A stretch of 64,000 nt of DNA from Sphingomonas sp. IC081 (GCF_006874585.1 NZ_CP029761.1:1499001-1563000); one strand, 5' to 3'. Shown: positions 16,047-26,575, numbered from the stretch's first letter. Numbers and translations: made by a program. Notes: generated by a model from the sequence alone, not told the origin.

Positions 16047-18272
16047 TCATTCAGCGGCCTCCGCCTTGCGAGCCTGCGCGGTGGGATCGACGGCGAACCG
16101 CATGGTCACCGTGGTCCCGCCGCCAAGCGTCGGCAGGAACTGCATTTCGCCGCCATGCTCTTCGATGATCTTGTTGACGATGGCGAGACCGAGGCCGGTC
16201 CCCTTCTCGCGCGTGGTCACGTAAGGCTCGATGATGCGTTCGCGGTCCTGCGACAAGCCGATGCCGTTGTCGGCGATCCGCACGAGGATGGCGTCGCTCA
16301 GCGCGTCGACAGAGACCGCGATGGCGCCGTGATAGTCGTCACCGGCATCCTTGGCCTTGGCCTCGACTGCCTCGACCGCGTTCTTCAGCACGTTGGTCAT
16401 GGCCTGGCCGAACTGGTGACGGTCGCAGTCGATCGAACCGATGGCCCCGTCGCTGGCAAAGCTGAAGGCGATGTCCGGACGGGCGACTTCCTGCAGGAAC
16501 AAGGCCTGCCGGGTCAGTGCGACCGGGTCCTCAGGCCGGAAGACCGGCTTGGGCAGGCGGGCGAAGGACGAGAACTCGTCGACCATCTTGCGCAGGTCTC
16601 CGACCTGGCGGATGATCGTGCGGGTTAGATCCTCGAACAGTTCCGGATTGTCGACGATCTGCTTGCGATAGCGCCGGCTGAGGCGTTCGGTCGCGAGCTG
16701 GATCGGAGTCAGCGGGTTCTTGATCTCGTGGGCGATGCGCTGCGCGACATCAGACCAGGCCGCGGTGCGCTGGTCGAGCAACTGGCGGGTGATGTCCTCG
16801 AAGGTGATGACATAGCCGGTCGCATCGCGCGTGACCTTGACCGCGAACGTGAGCAGGTCGCCGTGCCGGTGATACTGAACAAGCCCGCCGCTACTTCCCT
16901 GCTCGACCAAAGCGGCGAACTGCGCGGCCACATCGGCCAGCGGAGTGCCTTCCGGCACCTGCTCCAGCGTGGTGAGCAGCTTGAGCGCGGTGCTGTTCAT
17001 CAGGAGGATGTAGCCCTCCTTGTCGAGCGAGATGATACCCGAGGTGACCGATTCCAGCACCGCCTCGATGAAGATACGGCGTTCGTGCAGTTGCCGGTTG
17101 GCCCCCAGTAAAGCCTGGGTCTGCTTCTCGATCTGCGCGGTCATCCGGTTGAAGGCACGGTTGAGCAGCCCGATCTCGTCGGTGCCCACCCTTCCCTCCA
17201 GACGGAGTGCGAAATTGCCGCTGCCGACCGTACGTGCCGCGTCGACAAGTTCGTAGAGCGGCTTGACCTGCCTGTCCGCAAATCGCAGCGCGAACCAGAC
17301 AGCCAGCCCCACGAGTGCGAGCGAAGCGATGAACAGCGCGATGTTGAAGCGCAGCTGGAAAACCCGTGCGCGGCTTGTCAGCACTTCGTAGGCCTGGACG
17401 ATATTCTCGGCGTTTTCGGCGCGTTGTCCCTGGCTCAGGGCAAGCAAGTCGTTGCTGCGCGCCGCGTAGAGATAGATGCCGGCATCCCGCTCGATCGGGA
17501 CGACCGCCACGATCCGGTTGGCGTCCGAAGTGACGACGTAAGGCTCCTTTTGAAGCCTTTGCTGAACATCCGGTGCGATCCGCTTGGAATCCGATTTCCG
17601 GTCCGGATCGACGATGATCGGCGTGCGCTGCTCACCGTCGGGCGTCACCTGGACCAGGGCGGCGACCGAAAGGTTTCGGCGATAGACCTGGTCGCCGAAA
17701 AACGCCTGGAATTCGCGGCTACCCACCGGATATTCACCCAGCCAGTCCCGGGTGTCCTGCGCCATGGCCACAGATTCGTAACCGACGTCGCGCTGGGTCT
17801 GCTCGTAATAGCCACGCGCCAGCTTGTTGGCGTTTTCCAGCAGGCCGCGCGAGGAATCAGAGAACCAGAACTCCACGCCCGACTGGAACAGCCAGGACGC
17901 AAAGACCACCACAAGCAGGGTCGGCACCGCGGCGATCAACGAGAAGATGAACACCATGCGCACATGCATCTGCCCGGTGCCGCCGATATGTTCGGCCGCG
18001 CGGCGCAGGGCCATCCGGCGCCCGAACAGCACGAGGATCGCCATGGCCGGCACCAGCGTCCCGACAAGCAGCGTGGCCGTCAGGTTCGAGGGGAGCAGCG
18101 TTCGCTTGTCCGCCCCGGTATTGAGCGCCATCCAGGTTGCCGCCGTCATCGCCAGGAAGGCGAGAATGGAGGCGACTTCCATGACCGCAAAGAAATTCGC
18201 CCGGCGCGCCCCGATCTGGACACGCCGCCACCAACGCGGCCAAGCGCGCTTGCGGACCCATTGTTCGTTCAT
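16047..18272 (-). CDS. ntrY: Sensor histidine kinase NtrY
   Basis: 741 aa inner-membrane kinase. Three hydrophobic segments lie in the first 130 residues (about 28-50, 63-85, 104-128). A periplasmic sensor region of about 175 residues follows, then another membrane helix near 309-330. A HAMP domain (about 330-385), a PAS domain (about 398-495), HisKA with phospho-acceptor His515 in [12 protein letters not shown], and an ATPase domain with N and G boxes come in that order. It phosphorylates NtrX. The ATG is at 18270-18272, 60 bp after ntrC. Confidence 0.95.
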   Translation of the reverse strand: MNEQWVRKRAWPRWWRRVQIGARRANFFAVMEVASILAFLAMTAATWMALNTGADKRTLLPSNLTATLLVGTLVPAMAILVLFGRRMALRRAAEHIGGTGQMHVRMVFIFSLIAAVPTLLVVVFASWLFQSGVEFWFSDSSRGLLENANKLARGYYEQTQRDVGYESVAMAQDTRDWLGEYPVGSREFQAFFGDQVYRRNLSVAALVQVTPDGEQRTPIIVDPDRKSDSKRIAPDVQQRLQKEPYVVTSDANRIVAVVPIERDAGIYLYAARSNDLLALSQGQRAENAENIVQAYEVLTSRARVFQLRFNIALFIASLALVGLAVWFALRFADRQVKPLYELVDAARTVGSGNFALRLEGRVGTDEIGLLNRAFNRMTAQIEKQTQALLGANRQLHERRIFIEAVLESVTSGIISLDKEGYILLMNSTALKLLTTLEQVPEGTPLADVAAQFAALVEQGSSGGLVQYHRHGDLLTFAVKVTRDATGYVITFEDITRQLLDQRTAAWSDVAQRIAHEIKNPLTPIQLATERLSRRYRKQIVDNPELFEDLTRTIIRQVGDLRKMVDEFSSFARLPKPVFRPEDPVALTRQALFLQEVARPDIAFSFASDGAIGSIDCDRHQFGQAMTNVLKNAVEAVEAKAKDAGDDYHGAIAVSVDALSDAILVRIADNGIGLSQDRERIIEPYVTTREKGTGLGLAIVNKIIEEHGGEMQFLPTLGGGTTVTMRFAVDPTAQARKAEAAE

Positions 18273-18332
18273 CGTGGCCGAGTTACAACGCCAGTGTTGC
18301 CGGTTTGCAAGTGCAAATGCATCAAGCGCGGC

Positions 18333-19778
18333 TCATGAACGACGGGTGAATTCCTCGGGATCGAGCGCAAGTTCGCTCAATCGCTTGCGCAAGGTGTTGC
18401 GATTGATACCCAATGCCTGAGCAGCCCGAAGCTGGTTCCCACCGGTCTCGCGCAGCACTTCGCTGAACAAGGGCCGCTCGAAGGCAGCCACCGCCGCTTC
18501 GTAGATCGTGCCGCTGGCAGGCCGTTCGGCTGCAAGCCAGCGACTGACCGCATCGGCAATGCCCCCTTGCCCGATCACTGCCCCCTCTCCGCCGCCCGAA
18601 AGGTCGTCCCCGGCCGCAGCGGGGGCGGTATCCGGGCTCAATAGGGCCTGTACGCTTTCGGCATCGATCATATCCTCCCGCGCAAGCAAGGCGAGGCGAT
18701 AGATCACGTTCTTGAGTTCGCGCACATTGCCGCGCCACGGCTGCCGGGCCAGCAATTGCGCCGCTTCAACGCTCAACTGGCGGCGCGGAAGCCCTTCACC
18801 TGCGGCCAGTTGCAGGAAATGGCGGGCAAGAACCTCGATGTCGTCGCGCCGCTCGCGCAGGGGCGGCATATGGATCGGCACGACGTTGAGGCGGTAATAG
18901 AGATCCTCACGGAAGCGCCCCGCAGCGATCTCCGGTTCGAGGTCCTTGTTGGTCGCTGCGATGATGCGCACGTCGAGGCGAACCTCCTCGCGTCCGCCAA
19001 CACGCCTGACAGTGCCGGACTGGAGGGCGCGAAGGAGGCGGGTCTGCGCCTGCATCGGCATGTCACCGATCTCGTCCAGGAACAGCGTGCCCCCGGAAGC
19101 CTGTTCGAACTTGCCGACATGGCGCGCGACAGCGCCGGTGAAGGCCCCTTTCTCGTGGCCGAACAACTCGCTCTCGATCAGGTCGGCCGGGATCGCCGCG
19201 GTATTGACCGCGATGAACGGTCCGGCCCGGCGATGACCGAGATTGTGCACGGCTTCGGCCACCAGTTCCTTACCGGTTCCCGATTCTCCCAGGATCAGCA
19301 CGGTCAGGTCATTGCGCAGGACCCGCGTTATCATGCGGAAAACCGATTGCATGGCGACACTGCGACCCACCAGCGGCAGGCCGTCGCCCAGCGGTTCATC
19401 CCCGTCCGGCAGCAACTCCTTGCCCGCCCCGGCCGCCTGGCGCACGGTGCGCGCGAGTTCGTCGATGTCGAAGGGCTTCGGGAAATACTCGAAGGCGCCG
19501 GTATCGCTCGCCCGCACTGCGGTATCGAGCGTGTTCTGCGCCGAAAGAATGATGATCGGCATCAAGGGGTGCAGCGCCCGCGCACGATCGATCGTCTCGA
19601 TCCCGTCGCCGTCCGGCAGCATGACGTCGGTGACCAGGGCGTCGAAACCACGCTCACCCAATAGACGGTCACGCTCGGCGATTGTCTGGCAATGCGTCAC
19701 CGCAAAACCCTCGGCCTCCAGCGCGGCGGTGATGACGATGGCGATCGAGACGTCGTCCTCGACCAGCAAAACACTCAT
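18333..19778 (-). CDS. ntrC: Nitrogen regulator NtrC
   Basis: 481 aa. A receiver domain with Asp51 in VTDVMLPDGDG is followed by an AAA+ sigma-54 interaction domain that has a Walker A GESGTGKE, an intact GAFTGA loop in HEKGAFTGA, and a Walker B LFLDEIGDM. The C-terminal Fis helix-turn-helix contains the NQLRAAQALGINRNTLRKRL recognition region. It activates sigma-54 promoters of nitrogen-assimilation genes when phosphorylated by NtrB. It overlaps ntrB by ATGA. The intact GAFTGA makes a useful contrast to NtrX next door. Confidence 0.96.
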   Translation of the reverse strand: MSVLLVEDDVSIAIVITAALEAEGFAVTHCQTIAERDRLLGERGFDALVTDVMLPDGDGIETIDRARALHPLMPIIILSAQNTLDTAVRASDTGAFEYFPKPFDIDELARTVRQAAGAGKELLPDGDEPLGDGLPLVGRSVAMQSVFRMITRVLRNDLTVLILGESGTGKELVAEAVHNLGHRRAGPFIAVNTAAIPADLIESELFGHEKGAFTGAVARHVGKFEQASGGTLFLDEIGDMPMQAQTRLLRALQSGTVRRVGGREEVRLDVRIIAATNKDLEPEIAAGRFREDLYYRLNVVPIHMPPLRERRDDIEVLARHFLQLAAGEGLPRRQLSVEAAQLLARQPWRGNVRELKNVIYRLALLAREDMIDAESVQALLSPDTAPAAAGDDLSGGGEGAVIGQGGIADAVSRWLAAERPASGTIYEAAVAAFERPLFSEVLRETGGNQLRAAQALGINRNTLRKRLSELALDPEEFTRRS

Positions 19779-20902
19779 GGCGCGACCTTTCTCCTGCTCG
19801 CCCTGCCGCGGGTTTCACGCGCAAGCGGCAGGTGAACGCGAAAGTGCGTCAGGCCTGCTTCATCGTCGCGTTCGTGGGTAATGCGCCCGTTCATGTCGCG
19901 AACGAGCTTGCGCACCAGCGGCAGGCCGAGCCCCTGCCCCGCCTTCTTGGTGGTGACGAAGGGCTCGAAAATATGTTCGCGCATTGCCGCATCGACGCCG
20001 GGACCGTTGTCGGTGACGCGCAGTTCGACGGGGAGCCGCACCGGCTCGCCCGAATCGGTGGTGTGAAGCTGGAGGCCGCTGGCAAAGCGCGTGCGAATGG
20101 CCACTCGCGGCGCGGCTTCCCCCTGACAGGCTTCACGGGCATTGGCGACAAGGTTGATGATCACCTGCACCAGGGCATCGGGACTACCGAGTACGGCTGG
20201 CAAGGAAGGATCAAATTCTTCCTTAATTCTGACCTTTACCACCGAACCTTCATGCGCCGCTGAAAGAACGTCGATGGCGCGGCGAGCGGCCTCGTGGAGG
20301 TTGCACGGCTCGACCGGCGGCGTCGTGCGCCGAGACAGCTTCTGCATGCGTTCGATCAGGTTGGCGATCCGGTCCACTTCGGAAGTGATGAGTTCGGTCA
20401 GCGGAAGATCGCGCTCGCTGGCATGGCGCCCCAGCAATTGCGCTGCCCCGCGAATGCCCGCCAATGGGTTCTTGATCTCGTGCGCCATGATCTCCGGGCC
20501 GCGCAGCACGGCATTGTCGGCGCTGCCGGAATCGTCTCCCAGCGCATCGGTGGCGCTATTGTCGTGGATCGTCAGGACCTGCCAGCCCGGCGTGTCGGCC
20601 ACCGGCGCGACGTTGACATCGATGCGCAGGACCCCGCGCCCGCGGATTGAGACCGTCACCTCACGTGCGGAAACCGGAGTTTCGTAATCGTCCAGACGCT
20701 CCAGCAGGCGCGCGTCGGGCACCGTCATGACGTCGCGCAGGCGATTGCCGACAAGACGGCGGGCAGATTGCCCGAAGAACTGTTCCGCCGCCGGATTGAG
20801 CGAAGCGATCCTGAGCCCCGGCTCCAGCACCACAACGGCCACCGGCAGGCTCGCCATCAACCGCCCGATGTCCGGCCGAGCATTGACCGAAGGGGCGTTC
20901 AT
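19775..20902 (-). CDS. ntrB: Nitrogen regulation histidine kinase NtrB
   Basis: 375 aa, no membrane segments, as expected for this cytoplasmic kinase. A PAS domain (about 12-115) is followed by the HisKA phospho-acceptor His141 in [15 protein letters not shown] and an ATPase domain ending with [13 protein letters not shown]. NtrB phosphorylates or dephosphorylates NtrC under control of the PII protein. The start codon overlaps the dusB stop by ATGA, so the dusB-ntrB-ntrC unit is translationally coupled, which is the classical nifR3-ntrBC arrangement of alphaproteobacteria. Confidence 0.96.
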   Translation of the reverse strand: MNAPSVNARPDIGRLMASLPVAVVVLEPGLRIASLNPAAEQFFGQSARRLVGNRLRDVMTVPDARLLERLDDYETPVSAREVTVSIRGRGVLRIDVNVAPVADTPGWQVLTIHDNSATDALGDDSGSADNAVLRGPEIMAHEIKNPLAGIRGAAQLLGRHASERDLPLTELITSEVDRIANLIERMQKLSRRTTPPVEPCNLHEAARRAIDVLSAAHEGSVVKVRIKEEFDPSLPAVLGSPDALVQVIINLVANAREACQGEAAPRVAIRTRFASGLQLHTTDSGEPVRLPVELRVTDNGPGVDAAMREHIFEPFVTTKKAGQGLGLPLVRKLVRDMNGRITHERDDEAGLTHFRVHLPLARETRGRASRRKVAP

Positions 20903-21942
20903 GCAGCCTGACGCTGAAGGGTGTTCGCCTCGCCGGGTTCATCGCGATAGGGAGCGTAGAACTCGGCAAGTTCGGCAAGCACACGATCGGGATCGTCGAT
21001 GAAGTTCACGTGATTTCTGAACTCTGCCGACCCGCGAATGCCGCGCACGTACCAGCCCAGATGCTTGCGCGCCATCTTGACGCCGGTCTCGCGCCCGTAA
21101 TGGCTGAGCATCTCTTCGTAATGCTCACGAATGATCTCGTACTGGGCGCCGAAACCGGGCTCAGCCCCGAAGCCGTTTCCGCGCCACCACTGCATGATCT
21201 GCGCCAGCGCCCAGGGCTTGCCGTAGGCACCGCGCCCGACCATCAGGCCATCCGCGCCCGACTGTTCCAGCGCCTTGGCCGCATCTTCGATCCCGCAGAT
21301 ATCGCCATTGACGATCAACGGGATGGAAACCGCGTCCTTGACCCCGCGCACAAATGCCCAGTCGGCCGAGCCCTTGTACATCTGGTTGCGGGTACGACCG
21401 TGAACGGTGATCATCTTCGCGCCCAAATCCTCGGCAATGCGCGCGAGTTCCGGAGCGTTGAGGCTGTCATGACACCAGCCCATGCGCATCTTGACGGTGA
21501 CCGGGACCTTCACGGCCTTCACCGTCGCCTCGATCAGGCGAGTCGCCAGGGGCACATCGCGCATCAGCGCCGAACCGGCATCGCCGTTGACGACCTTGCG
21601 GACCGGGCATCCCATGTTGATGTCGATGATGGCAGCACCGCGATCCTCGACCAGCTTGGCGGCCTCGCCCATCTGCTCGGGATCGCAACCGACAAGCTGC
21701 ATCGACACCGGGTCTTCCACCGGATCCCACATCGCCTTCTGGAGCGACACGCGAGTCTCCCGGATGGCCGCCGGGCTGGCGATCATCTCGGTGACGTTGA
21801 GGCCTGAGCCGAAGCTGCGCACCATACGGCGGAACGGCAGGTCCGAAACCCCGGTCATTGGTGCCAGCACGACCGGACACTCGATCCGCACGGGACCGAC
21901 TTCGATCGGCTTCATGGCCGGAGGAGTGGGAAGTTCGTTCAT
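20899..21942 (-). CDS. dusB: tRNA-dihydrouridine synthase DusB (NifR3)
   Basis: 347 aa from the ATG at 21940-21942. It reduces uridines in the tRNA D-loop using FMN and NADPH. The TIM-barrel signatures are present: [13 protein letters not shown], the [12 protein letters not shown] motif with the catalytic Cys, [18 protein letters not shown], and the NGDI and GRGAYGKPW phosphate-binding loops. A longer frame upstream has no family similarity and no ribosome site, so it was not used. It leads the ntrBC operon. The upstream gap to divergent ispDF is 119 bp and holds a repeated 12-mer. Confidence 0.94.
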   Translation of the reverse strand: MNELPTPPAMKPIEVGPVRIECPVVLAPMTGVSDLPFRRMVRSFGSGLNVTEMIASPAAIRETRVSLQKAMWDPVEDPVSMQLVGCDPEQMGEAAKLVEDRGAAIIDINMGCPVRKVVNGDAGSALMRDVPLATRLIEATVKAVKVPVTVKMRMGWCHDSLNAPELARIAEDLGAKMITVHGRTRNQMYKGSADWAFVRGVKDAVSIPLIVNGDICGIEDAAKALEQSGADGLMVGRGAYGKPWALAQIMQWWRGNGFGAEPGFGAQYEIIREHYEEMLSHYGRETGVKMARKHLGWYVRGIRGSAEFRNHVNFIDDPDRVLAELAEFYAPYRDEPGEANTLQRQAA

Positions 21943-21977
21943 GATGCGAGCCCGACAATTGCCTGAATGACGCCACG

Positions 21978-22007
21978 TGCCTAAAAAACGTGACATGCCT
22001 AAAAAAC
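21978..22007. repeat. Direct repeat TGCCTAAAAAAC between dusB and ispDF
   Basis: The 12-mer occurs at 21978-21989 and again at 21996-22007, an 18-bp period, in the divergent promoter region. Two equally oriented copies at nearly two helical turns may be a regulator site; no known box is recognised. Confidence 0.5.
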
Positions 22008-22061
22008 AGGCAGCGCATAGTGGATTGCCCTCGGGACGGCAAGCGATTACCGGCAGGCACG

Positions 22062-23246
22062 ATGTCGCAGGACCAGACAATTTCGCAGGCGCGAAGCATA
22101 GCCGGGCAGAAGGCCGCAGCCATCGTCGTTGCAGCCGGCCAGGGACTTCGTGCCGGCCAGCCTCTCCCCAAGCAATTTGCGCTCTGGCGCGGCAAACCGG
22201 TGCTGCGGCACTCGGTGGAGGCCCTGGCGAACGCCGGCATGGCCCCTATCCTCGTGGTCATCCCGGAAGGCGCCGATCCGCTGGTTCGCGAGATTCTTTC
22301 GGGGATCAAGGACATCCAGCTGACGACAGGCGGCGCAACTCGTCAGGAATCGGTTCGGATCGGACTTGAGGTGCTGGCCGGGTCTGCGCCAGACCTCGTG
22401 CTGATCCACGACGCGGCCCGCCCGGTCCTGCCGGCCGCCGTGATCGAGCGATTGACGGCGGCACTGGACCGCCACCCAGGCGCAATCCCGGTGCTGCCGG
22501 TGGTCGACAGCCTTGCGCATGCGGAGATGGGCGCAGAGGGCGAGACGATGGGCGCTCCTGCCCGCCGCGAGGACCTGCGCCGCGTCCAGACCCCGCAGGC
22601 ATTCCGATTCGCCGAAATCCTCGCCGCCCATCGCAACTGGGAAGGCCCTTCCCATGCCGGCGACGATGCCCAGGTCGCACAGGCTGACGGCCTTCAAATC
22701 GCGCTCGTCGAAGGAGACGAAGCCTTGCACAAACTGACGTTCGCGACCGACTTCGCGCCCTCCGCCCCGCCGATACGCGTCGGTACCGGCTATGACGTCC
22801 ACCGCCTTGAAGCAGGCGAGGACCTCTGGCTCTGCGGGGTAAAGATCGAGCACAGCCACGGCCTTGCCGGCCACAGCGACGCCGACGTGGCCATCCACGC
22901 ACTGGTCGATGCCCTGCTGGGCGCGATCGGCGCGGGCGACATCGGCCAGCACTTCCCGCCGAGCGATCCGCAATGGAAGGGCGCCGCCTCCGATCGCTTC
23001 CTCGCGCACGCCGGATCACTGGTCACCAAGGCGGGCTACATGCTTGCCAATGCCGACGTCACGATCATCTGCGAAGCCCCCAAGATCGGCCCGCACCGCG
23101 AAGCCATGCGTGCCCGGCTTGCCGAAATTCTTGGCGCCGATCCCACCGTCGTCAGCGTCAAGGCAACCACGACCGAGAAACTGGGTTTCACCGGCAGGTC
23201 CGAAGGCATCGCGGCGCAAGCCGCCGTAAGCCTGATCCGCCTCTAG
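22062..23246 (+). CDS. ispDF: Bifunctional IspD/IspF (MEP cytidylyltransferase and MECDP synthase)
   Basis: 394 aa fusion of two MEP isoprenoid-pathway enzymes. IspD (about 1-235) has the nucleotide-binding [18 protein letters not shown] and HDAARP motifs and makes CDP-methylerythritol. IspF (from about 237) begins GTGYDVHRL, whose Asp and His bind zinc, followed by [12 protein letters not shown] and the [11 protein letters not shown] end; it cyclises the later intermediate. The intermediate step (IspE) is not encoded here. The fusion is typical of alphaproteobacteria and epsilonproteobacteria. ATG 22062 begins the conserved part; a longer frame to the left is unsupported. It supplies precursors for carotenoids, ubiquinone and undecaprenyl phosphate. 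Confidence 0.96.
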   Translation: MSQDQTISQARSIAGQKAAAIVVAAGQGLRAGQPLPKQFALWRGKPVLRHSVEALANAGMAPILVVIPEGADPLVREILSGIKDIQLTTGGATRQESVRIGLEVLAGSAPDLVLIHDAARPVLPAAVIERLTAALDRHPGAIPVLPVVDSLAHAEMGAEGETMGAPARREDLRRVQTPQAFRFAEILAAHRNWEGPSHAGDDAQVAQADGLQIALVEGDEALHKLTFATDFAPSAPPIRVGTGYDVHRLEAGEDLWLCGVKIEHSHGLAGHSDADVAIHALVDALLGAIGAGDIGQHFPPSDPQWKGAASDRFLAHAGSLVTKAGYMLANADVTIICEAPKIGPHREAMRARLAEILGADPTVVSVKATTTEKLGFTGRSEGIAAQAAVSLIRL

Positions 23247-23256
23247 GGAATAGTCG

Positions 23257-23820
23257 ATGACCGTTCACCGCAAGACACTCACCCTCGCCGCCATGCTGCT
23301 GGGAATCGCCCCAAGCATCGCGCAGGCAGAAACGGCCTGCCTGACACGGCCCGAAGCGCAGGCCATGTTCACCTATGCCCTGCCCCAGGTCATTTCCGGC
23401 ACCGCCAAGCGCTGCGAGCAGGTTCTGCCTGCCGACTCCTATCTAAGGACGCACGGCAGCGAACTGGCAGCGCGCTATGCGTCTCAGAAAGGACGCTCCT
23501 GGCCCGAAGCCAAGGCCGCTTTCCTGAAGCTTTCCCAAGGGCAAAGCAGCGATGTTGCCAAGTTCGCGCGCAATTTGCCCGACGAATCGCTGCGCCCCCT
23601 GGTCGACATCACGGTCGAGGGACTGGTCTCGCAGCACCTCCCGCTCAAATCGTGCGACCGGATCGATCTTGCGGTCGACCTGCTCGCCCCGCTGCCGCCC
23701 GAAAACACCGCCGGCCTTATCGCGCTGATCGTCGAGATGACCGCGAAGGCCAAGGACGTCGCGCCCGCCGATGTGGCCGACAAGGCGAAGATCGCCGGCC
23801 TGACCCTCTGCAAGGACTGA
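23257..23820 (+). CDS. Secreted protein of unknown function
   Basis: 187 aa, starting 10 bp after ispDF and ending one base before pncC. A signal peptide covers about residues 1-24 (basic start, LAAMLLGIAPSIAQA core and cleavage region). The mature part is alpha-helical and has four cysteines (CLT, RCEQ, SCDR and TLCKD), which could form two periplasmic disulfides. I do not recognise a domain. Codon use matches its neighbours and the tight packing argues it is real and co-transcribed with ispDF and pncC. Confidence 0.75.
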   Translation: MTVHRKTLTLAAMLLGIAPSIAQAETACLTRPEAQAMFTYALPQVISGTAKRCEQVLPADSYLRTHGSELAARYASQKGRSWPEAKAAFLKLSQGQSSDVAKFARNLPDESLRPLVDITVEGLVSQHLPLKSCDRIDLAVDLLAPLPPENTAGLIALIVEMTAKAKDVAPADVADKAKIAGLTLCKD

Positions 23821-23821
23821 C

Positions 23822-24331
23822 ATGCCCGACACCCTCCTTTTCCCGCAGGATCTCTACGCCCTGGCGGAGCGCGTCATTACCGAGAACAAGGCTGCCGGCC
23901 GCAAGGTGGCGGTCGCGGAAAGCTGCACGGGTGGCCTCGTCTGCGCGGCATTAACCGAAGTTCCGGGCTCTTCGGCGGTACTGGATCGCGGCTTCGTGAC
24001 GTATTCGAACGAGGCCAAGCAAGAACTGCTGGGTGTCTCACCGGACATCATCGATACGCTGGGCGCAGTATCACCGGCCACGGCATGGGCCATGGCGCAA
24101 GGCGCCATTGCGAACAGCCGGGCGGATGTGGCCGTGGCAATCAGCGGCATTGCCGGTCCTGACGGCGGCAGCGAGTTCAAGCCGGTGGGAACCGTGGTCT
24201 TCGCACGCGCCTTGCGCGGCGCGGAAGAGGAAGATGCCGAACAGAAGCTGCTGGACGGCACGGGCCGGACGGAAATCCGCCATCAGGCCGCGCTGATCGC
24301 ACTGGAACTGCTGCTGCCCGAAAACGCCTGA
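23822..24331 (+). CDS. pncC: Nicotinamide-nucleotide amidase (CinA C-terminal domain family)
   Basis: 169 aa, the size of stand-alone CinA-C proteins. It deamidates NMN to nicotinate mononucleotide for NAD recycling. The AESCTGGLVCAALTEVPGSS motif with its catalytic Ser is near residue 34, GFVTYSNEAK follows, and AISGIAGPDGG carries the second active-site region. The N-terminal molybdopterin-like domain of full CinA is absent. It ends before a hairpin terminator at 24353-24381. The gene is often found beside ispDF or ratA in this group, as here. Confidence 0.93.
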   Translation: MPDTLLFPQDLYALAERVITENKAAGRKVAVAESCTGGLVCAALTEVPGSSAVLDRGFVTYSNEAKQELLGVSPDIIDTLGAVSPATAWAMAQGAIANSRADVAVAISGIAGPDGGSEFKPVGTVVFARALRGAEEEDAEQKLLDGTGRTEIRHQAALIALELLLPENA

Positions 24332-24352
24332 AGGACGGCCAGAAGGACTGGA

Positions 24353-24381
24353 TGGAGCGGCCCTCGTAGCAGGCCGCTCCA
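24353..24381. terminator. Hairpin between convergent pncC and ratA
   Basis: TGGAGCGGCC (24353-24362) pairs perfectly with GGCCGCTCCA (24372-24381) around a 9-base loop. The genes converge here, so it probably serves both strands; the T-runs are weak. Confidence 0.65.
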
Positions 24382-24394
24382 AACTCATGAAAAC

Positions 24395-24841
24395 TCAGCT
24401 TTCCTGCGGCTCGCCATAGAGTTCGTGCGCCCGGGTTTCGAAAGCGGCGACCATCTTGCGGAAGGCCTTGTCAAAATACTGGCCGGCCAGCTTCTCGAAC
24501 AGCACGTTGCGGAAGCTGAAACGTACGTCGAACTCGATATCGCAGCTATGCGCATCCACCGGATGGAAGATCCAGTGGTTGTCGAGATCCTTCATCGGCC
24601 CGTCGACATAATGCACCTTGATCTCGCGCGGACGGACCTTCTCGACGCGCGAGGTGAACTTTTCGCGCAGCGCCTTGAAGCCGACCAGCATATCCGCGAT
24701 CATCTCGCTGCCGTCGTCCGACTTGACCCGGGTGGCGACCACCCAGGGCAGGAATTCCTGGTAGCGGCCTACGTCCGCGACAAGATCGAACATCTGTTCG
24801 GCGCTGTAAGGCAGCCGCTGCGTCTCATGAATACCGGGCAT
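24395..24841 (-). CDS. ratA: RatA/Coq10 family START-domain protein
   Basis: 148 aa, a single polyketide-cyclase/START lipid-binding fold: the SAEQMFDLVADVGRYQEFLPW start, a MLVGFKALREKFTSRV strand and the FEKLAGQYFDKAFRKMVAAFE helix are typical. In mitochondria Coq10 binds ubiquinone and helps respiration; E. coli RatA was reported to block 70S ribosome formation, but that role is debated. It starts 3 bp after the lipA stop and shares its transcript, which suits a function linked to respiratory metabolism. Confidence 0.9.
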   Translation of the reverse strand: MPGIHETQRLPYSAEQMFDLVADVGRYQEFLPWVVATRVKSDDGSEMIADMLVGFKALREKFTSRVEKVRPREIKVHYVDGPMKDLDNHWIFHPVDAHSCDIEFDVRFSFRNVLFEKLAGQYFDKAFRKMVAAFETRAHELYGEPQES

Positions 24842-24844
24842 GCG

Positions 24845-25789
24845 TCAGGCCTTCGGAGCGGCCTTTGCGAGCTTGGCTTCACGCGCCGCACGCATTTCCG
24901 CAAAGTCCTTGCCGGCATGGTAGCTCGAACGCGTCAGCGGCGAGGAGGCGACCTGCAGGAAACCCTTGGCACGGGCAATCGCGCCATAGGCATCGAATGC
25001 CTTGGGGGTGACGAACTCCTTGACCTCGGCGTGCTTGGGCGTCGGCCGCAGGTACTGGCCCATGGTCAGGAAATCGATGTCGGCGCAGCGCATGTCGTCC
25101 ATCACCTGATGGACTTCGAGACGCTCTTCGCCCAGCCCCAGCATCACGCCGGACTTGGTGAAGATCAGCGGATTGTGGGCCTTCACCTCTTCGAGCAGAC
25201 GCAGCGATGCGTAGTAACGTGCACCGGGACGAATGGTCGGGTAAAGGCGGGGAACCGTCTCGAGGTTGTGATTGTAGACGTCGGGCCCGGCCTCGACGAT
25301 GGCCTCGACCGCGCGGCGCATCTTGCCGCGGAAGTCGGGCGTCAGGATCTCGATGGTGGTATTGGGCGTTGCTGCGCGCAGCGCCTGGATCACCTTGACG
25401 AACTGGTTGGCACCGCCATCGGGAAGATCGTCGCGATCGACCGAGGTGATGACGATATGTTCAAGACCGGTCTTCAGCGCCAGTTCGGCGACATGTTCGG
25501 GTTCGAGCGGATCGACGCGCCCCGGCATGCCGGTCTTCACGTTGCAGAACGCACAGGCGCGCGTGCAGGTATCGCCCAGGATCATCACCGTGGCGTGCTT
25601 CTTGGTCCAGCACTCGCCGATATTCGGGCAAGCCGCCTCTTCGCAGACCGTATTGAGCTTCAGGTCCCGCATGAGCTGGCGCGTTTCGCCATAACCCTTG
25701 CTGGTCGGCGCCTTCACGCGGATCCAGTCGGGCTTGCGCTGACGTTCGGGCTTCTGCTCGGGGCTCGGCACGGAAGAGAGGTCGTTCAT
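24845..25789 (-). CDS. lipA: Lipoyl synthase
   Basis: 314 aa. This radical-SAM enzyme inserts two sulfurs into octanoyl groups on lipoyl domains, for example that of PdhB at 34102-35457. The radical-SAM cluster motif CTRACAFC is present, and the auxiliary-cluster cysteines are seen in [12 protein letters not shown]. The C-terminal RSSYHAG segment carries the serine ligand. The ATG at 25787-25789 (MNDLSS) is chosen over a longer frame that continues toward 25861 without similarity. ratA follows directly. Confidence 0.97.
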   Translation of the reverse strand: MNDLSSVPSPEQKPERQRKPDWIRVKAPTSKGYGETRQLMRDLKLNTVCEEAACPNIGECWTKKHATVMILGDTCTRACAFCNVKTGMPGRVDPLEPEHVAELALKTGLEHIVITSVDRDDLPDGGANQFVKVIQALRAATPNTTIEILTPDFRGKMRRAVEAIVEAGPDVYNHNLETVPRLYPTIRPGARYYASLRLLEEVKAHNPLIFTKSGVMLGLGEERLEVHQVMDDMRCADIDFLTMGQYLRPTPKHAEVKEFVTPKAFDAYGAIARAKGFLQVASSPLTRSSYHAGKDFAEMRAAREAKLAKAAPKA

Positions 25790-25872
25790 GAGGCCCAGAT
25801 AGTCGCAAGCGCCGCCGCTTGCCAGTGCGAATATCCGGTCTATGGGTTGCGTGCGTTTCAACGGAGGCCCCC

Positions 25873-26547
25873 ATGACCGATTCTTCCACCGGAACCAGCG
25901 CAGGCGACAATCGCGTGCTCGATGGTTTGATCGCCGGCTACCGCCGTTTCCGCGACTCGGGCTGGACCCCGCATCGCGAACGCTGGGCCCGTCTCAGCGA
26001 AGGCCAGCAACCCGAAGTGATGATCGTCGCCTGCTCCGACAGCCGCGTCGATCCTTCGCAGATCTTCGACGTCGACCCCGGCGAGATCTTCGTGGTCCGC
26101 AATGTCGCCGCCCTTGTCCCGCCCTTCGAGACCTCGCCCGGCCACCACGGCGTGTCCGCCGCACTGGAATTTGCGGTACAGGTCCTCAAGGTGAAGGAGA
26201 TCGTAGTCATGGGCCACGGCATGTGCGGTGGCTGCAAGGCGGCGCTGACGCAGGAACTTCACGGCACCGAGCCGGGTGAAGGCGGCTTCATTGCCGACTG
26301 GATCTCGATGCTCGACGAGGCCCGCGCCCCGGTCGCAGCCGAATTCGGCACCACCGGCCGTCCCGCCGAGCGGGAAATGGAACAGGCTGCGGTGCGCGTC
26401 AGCATCGAGAACCTGATGTCGTTCCCCTGCGTGCGCCACAAGGTGAAGAACGGTGAACTGACCCTGCGCGGCACCTTCTTCGCCATTTCCGATGGCGTGC
26501 TGCACCTGATGGATCAGGAAACCGGCGAGTTTGCACCGGTAGCCTGA
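25873..26547 (+). CDS. can: Beta-class carbonic anhydrase
   Basis: 224 aa. It interconverts CO2 and bicarbonate in the cytoplasm. The zinc ligands and catalytic dyad are visible: Cys54, Asp56 and Arg58 in ACSDSRVD, then His and Cys in GHGMCGGC. The ATG at 25873 has GGAGG with optimal spacing; the longer frame upstream lacks support. It is transcribed divergently from lipA and ends at a strong hairpin. There is no membrane segment, so it is not the SulP-fused type. Confidence 0.95.
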   Translation: MTDSSTGTSAGDNRVLDGLIAGYRRFRDSGWTPHRERWARLSEGQQPEVMIVACSDSRVDPSQIFDVDPGEIFVVRNVAALVPPFETSPGHHGVSAALEFAVQVLKVKEIVVMGHGMCGGCKAALTQELHGTEPGEGGFIADWISMLDEARAPVAAEFGTTGRPAEREMEQAAVRVSIENLMSFPCVRHKVKNGELTLRGTFFAISDGVLHLMDQETGEFAPVA

Positions 26548-26575
26548 TCGCTCGCTACCGACAGCCCACAAATAA

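Noticed and set aside
21978..22007. CRISPR-like repeat
   Set aside because: Only two short copies with 6-bp spacer and no cas genes.
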